DNA of 5,462 nucleotides, from NCBI GenBank assembly GCA_041287865.1, contig JBGGMV010000012.1:1-5462 (forward strand), given 5' to 3'. The notes beneath the pieces are model-generated. The model saw nothing but the letters and a program-made list of their open reading frames with translations, made no database searches and had not been told where the DNA came from. Below, in pieces: positions 4,066-5,462 of the stretch. Each line of letters opens with the position of its first letter. Positions within the stretch are counted from its first letter, which is position 1. The stretch is from JAPWJZ01 sp041287865 (lineage in GTDB: Bacteria; Pseudomonadota; Alphaproteobacteria; Micavibrionales; UBA2020). The position numbers and the translations under genes are program-made.

Positions 4066-4964
4066 GGGGCCTTCCCCGCTTTGCTGATCGTGGCGATAAT
4101 CTTCTGTTCCAGCGCCTCGGCGCGCGCGAGCGTCTTAGCGGGAATCTGCTTGCGCACATAGGCCGCAAGGCTTTGGACATCCTTGTGGCGAAGGTATTTC
4201 GGGCTGTCTTTGGCAAGGCCTTCGCGCGCGATGTCCAACAGGCTGTCGGGCAGCGGGCGGGGCTTCGCCACGCTGTTGAAGATTTTCTTCAGTTCTCCGT
4301 CGACTTTCCTGCGTTCCTTTTGCAGCTTCGGCGACTTCGACGGCACTTGGTCGATCAGCTTGCCCTGCTTGATATAGAGCTGTGATAATTTGAGTTTCAG
4401 GCGCAGCAGGTCCAGCGTTTGCTTGTCGTAGGCGGCCATGTCTTCCTGCATGGTGAGGAAGAAGGCTTTCATCTCGGCCTTCTGGCAGACTTTGTTGAAT
4501 TCCTTGAGGGCGGAGGCCGCCTGCTTGCGGTCGGGAATATCCGCCAGCGCTTTTCTCAAGCCGTCGAGCTCGTCCTGCCGCTGGTTGATCTCGAAGCGGA
4601 TCTGGTAGGCGAAGGCGTCGCCCTCTACCACGCGCCGGTGCACCAGCGCGTCGCGCGCCGACAGGCCGTCAGTGTCGAGGTTCGTGCGCTTTGATTGCCA
4701 CATATGGCGGAGCTCGTGCGCCAGCACGCCCACCAGCGTGTCGTCTTTCGCGCCGCGCTGCAGGTCGATGCGCTTCGCGTCGCCGTTGAACAGCCCCACC
4801 GCGCCCTGTTTCGCGGGCCTGTCCGACATCACGATGCGGATATTTTTATCCTTTGCGATTTGCAGCAGAGTCCCGCCCTCGGGATTGTCGGCGACAGCCT
4901 TCAGCAGCGCCCTGACGCGCTTGCGGTCGGCGGAGGAATCCGCTTTTTTCTTCGGCGCTGTCAT
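4062..4964 (-). CDS. Putative zinc metallopeptidase with HELRH motif (DUF6782-like), 300 aa
   Basis: The motif LVGVLAHELRHMWQ (77-90) is a zincin HExxH site: H83 and H87 would bind zinc and E84 would be the catalytic base. About 27 residues on, RRVVEGDAFAYQIRFE (110-125) offers E114 as the likely third ligand, a gluzincin-like arrangement seen in DUF6782-type putative metallopeptidases. The N-terminus (1-20) is polar and Lys/Arg-rich; residues 40-70 form short strands. From about 125 to the end the protein is almost wholly charged, heptad-like helices (for example 150-230), probably a binding or scaffold part. There is no signal peptide, so it acts in the cytoplasm unless exported by another route. 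It heads a three-gene operon with the VOC-like and DUF3592-like genes. A good promoter lies at 5000-5029 and a modest AGCAGG ribosome site precedes the ATG. Substrate is unknown. The motif is clear; family naming is from memory of its pattern. Confidence 0.75.
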   Translation of the reverse strand: MTAPKKKADSSADRKRVRALLKAVADNPEGGTLLQIAKDKNIRIVMSDRPAKQGAVGLFNGDAKRIDLQRGAKDDTLVGVLAHELRHMWQSKRTNLDTDGLSARDALVHRRVVEGDAFAYQIRFEINQRQDELDGLRKALADIPDRKQAASALKEFNKVCQKAEMKAFFLTMQEDMAAYDKQTLDLLRLKLKLSQLYIKQGKLIDQVPSKSPKLQKERRKVDGELKKIFNSVAKPRPLPDSLLDIAREGLAKDSPKYLRHKDVQSLAAYVRKQIPAKTLARAEALEQKIIATISKAGKAP

Positions 4965-4999
4965 GCGCGGCCTGCTTTTCGGTTGGTTTGGATACCGAA

Positions 5000-5029
5000 A
5001 CTATAGGCCGCTTCGCCGCATTACGTCAA
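5000..5029 (-). promoter_or_regulatory. Sigma70-like promoter of the metallopeptidase operon
   Basis: On the minus strand TTGACG (5024-5029) and TATAGT (5000-5005) are separated by 18 bases, each one mismatch from consensus. Transcription should start near 4993, leaving a leader of about 29 bases before the ATG at 4964. No operator-like repeat is visible here, in contrast to the divergent region at 538-603. Confidence 0.55.
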
Positions 5030-5051
5030 TGGCATGAATTATGAAAATAGA

Positions 5052-5303
5052 TTACGGTCCCATGTCCCTGCTGGATCTGGCGCCTGTGCCGGGCTCGATG
5101 TCTTCCCCGTGCAGGGGCGGGATGCGGGCGAAGGCGAGCGCGAAAACGGGACCGAAAAACGGCAGGAACACCGAGATCACGGACCAGAAAATATAAACCC
5201 CCGGCCCCTCCCGTTTACTGTCATAGCCCGACCATATGCGGTAGAGCGCGAAAACAGCGAGAGCGATGCAGATGACAAGCGCGATGGCGATCCTGAAGCT
5301 CAT
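5052..5303 (-). CDS. Small two-TM membrane protein of unknown function (83 aa)
   Basis: Two hydrophobic helices (about 4-21 and 36-58) are joined by a short charged loop (SGYDSKREGPG, 25-35). A hydrophilic C-terminus with HGED and PGTGARSSRD (65-80) follows. By charge, the Lys/Arg loop is probably cytoplasmic, putting both ends outside, but the N-terminal Arg makes this unsure. The start is fixed: an in-frame TAA lies three codons upstream (within the -10 box), and no other ATG, GTG or TTG occurs before the first helix. No proper ribosome site is present. Instead an extended -10 ends five bases before the ATG, implying a leaderless transcript. It is co-directional with the metallopeptidase operon but separated by that operon's own promoter. 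I do not recognise the family. Confidence 0.65.
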   Translation of the reverse strand: MSFRIAIALVICIALAVFALYRIWSGYDSKREGPGVYIFWSVISVFLPFFGPVFALAFARIPPLHGEDIEPGTGARSSRDMGP

Positions 5304-5308
5304 ACCCC

Positions 5309-5317
5309 ATTATACCA
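5309..5317 (-). promoter_or_regulatory. Extended -10 promoter (TGGTATAAT) abutting a start codon
   Basis: On the minus strand the perfect extended -10 TGGTATAAT occupies 5317 down to 5309. The ATG of the small membrane protein begins at 5303, about where the transcript would start (5302-5303). No good -35 is seen, though TTATCC lies 18 bases upstream; extended -10 promoters often do without. The expected product is a leaderless mRNA. Confidence 0.5.
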
Positions 5318-5371
5318 CGAAACCGGTTAAGCGGATAAAAGCACTGAAAACCTTGTGATTTTGACGCGCGA

Positions 5372-5462
5372 TTAGTGGCCGTTACCGTTACCGTTGCCGC
5401 CGCCGTTGCCGCCGCCGCCACCGCCGCCACCGCCACCGCCGCCACCGCCGCCGCCGCCGCCG
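5372..5462 (-). CDS. C-terminal end of a polyglycine protein (partial, runs off the right edge)
   Basis: Read on the minus strand, the GCC/ACC repeat at the window end encodes 18 consecutive glycines, then NGGGNGNGNGH and a TAA stop (5372-5374). The repeat is not a plain triplet expansion. The third base of the Gly codons alternates between GGC and GGT, a synonymous change in this frame, whereas the other frames would give Ala/Val or Arg/Trp changes. That supports selection for glycine and hence this frame. Such Gly/Asn tails occur on secreted or surface proteins and as flexible linkers, but only the last 29 residues are visible. No family can be named. Confidence 0.6.
   Translation of the reverse strand, partial: GGGGGGGGGGGGGGGGGGNGGGNGNGNGH

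Noticed and set aside
5221..5445. Ala/Val/Thr-rich minus-strand frame starting inside the polyglycine repeat
   Set aside because: It is the shifted reading of the GGC/GGT repeat, where base variation would be non-synonymous, and it overlaps the small membrane protein gene.
5375..5462. CRISPR-like or minisatellite array from the GCC/ACC repeats
   Set aside because: There are no repeat-spacer units. The pattern is explained by glycine codons on the minus strand.

Overview
This window reads as a chromosomal stretch from a GC-rich Gram-negative bacterium, most likely an alphaproteobacterium. The basis is codon usage strongly biased to G/C in third positions, short tightly packed operons, GTG/ATG stop-start overlaps and small membrane proteins of unassigned function. 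No marker gene fixes the lineage, so this placement is an inference. I see no rRNA, tRNA, CRISPR array, insertion sequence or phage gene.

Left part (1-652): the 5' end of an unrecognised minus-strand gene with its own sigma70-like promoter, then a minus-strand ribbon-helix-helix (RHH) DNA-binding protein. A very AT-rich divergent promoter region (about 530-612) follows. It carries repeated TATATAC boxes and a perfect 16-bp palindrome, placed over the -35/-10 elements of both diverging promoters. The simplest reading is that the RHH protein represses itself and the rightward membrane-protein operon.

Centre (653-3119, plus strand): a Bax inhibitor-1 (BI-1/TMBIM/YccA-like) membrane protein with a strange Phe/Asp-rich tail. 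Two tandemly duplicated DUF3592-like proteins follow (TM - extracytoplasmic beta-rich domain with a Cys pair - TM). After a strong GC-rich hairpin comes a seven-TM protein that looks like a diverged BI-1 relative lacking the conserved aspartates. A second hairpin with the same architecture lies after it, so this last gene is bracketed by two related palindromic elements.

Right part (3197-4964, minus strand): a compact three-gene operon read toward the centre. It encodes a HELRH putative zinc metallopeptidase (DUF6782-like), a YecM/VOC-fold-like protein with an apparently degraded metal site, and a third DUF3592-like membrane protein. It has a good promoter at 5000-5029. Further right are a small two-TM protein whose only plausible start sits directly at the transcription start expected from an extended -10 (leaderless), and the polyglycine C-terminus of a gene running out of the window.

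The striking theme is recurrence: two BI-1-type and three DUF3592-type membrane proteins in about 3 kb, convergently arranged around a shared hairpin, with a dedicated RHH regulator and a metallopeptidase nearby. A membrane-stress or ion-handling module is a reasonable hypothesis. The sequence alone does not prove it.
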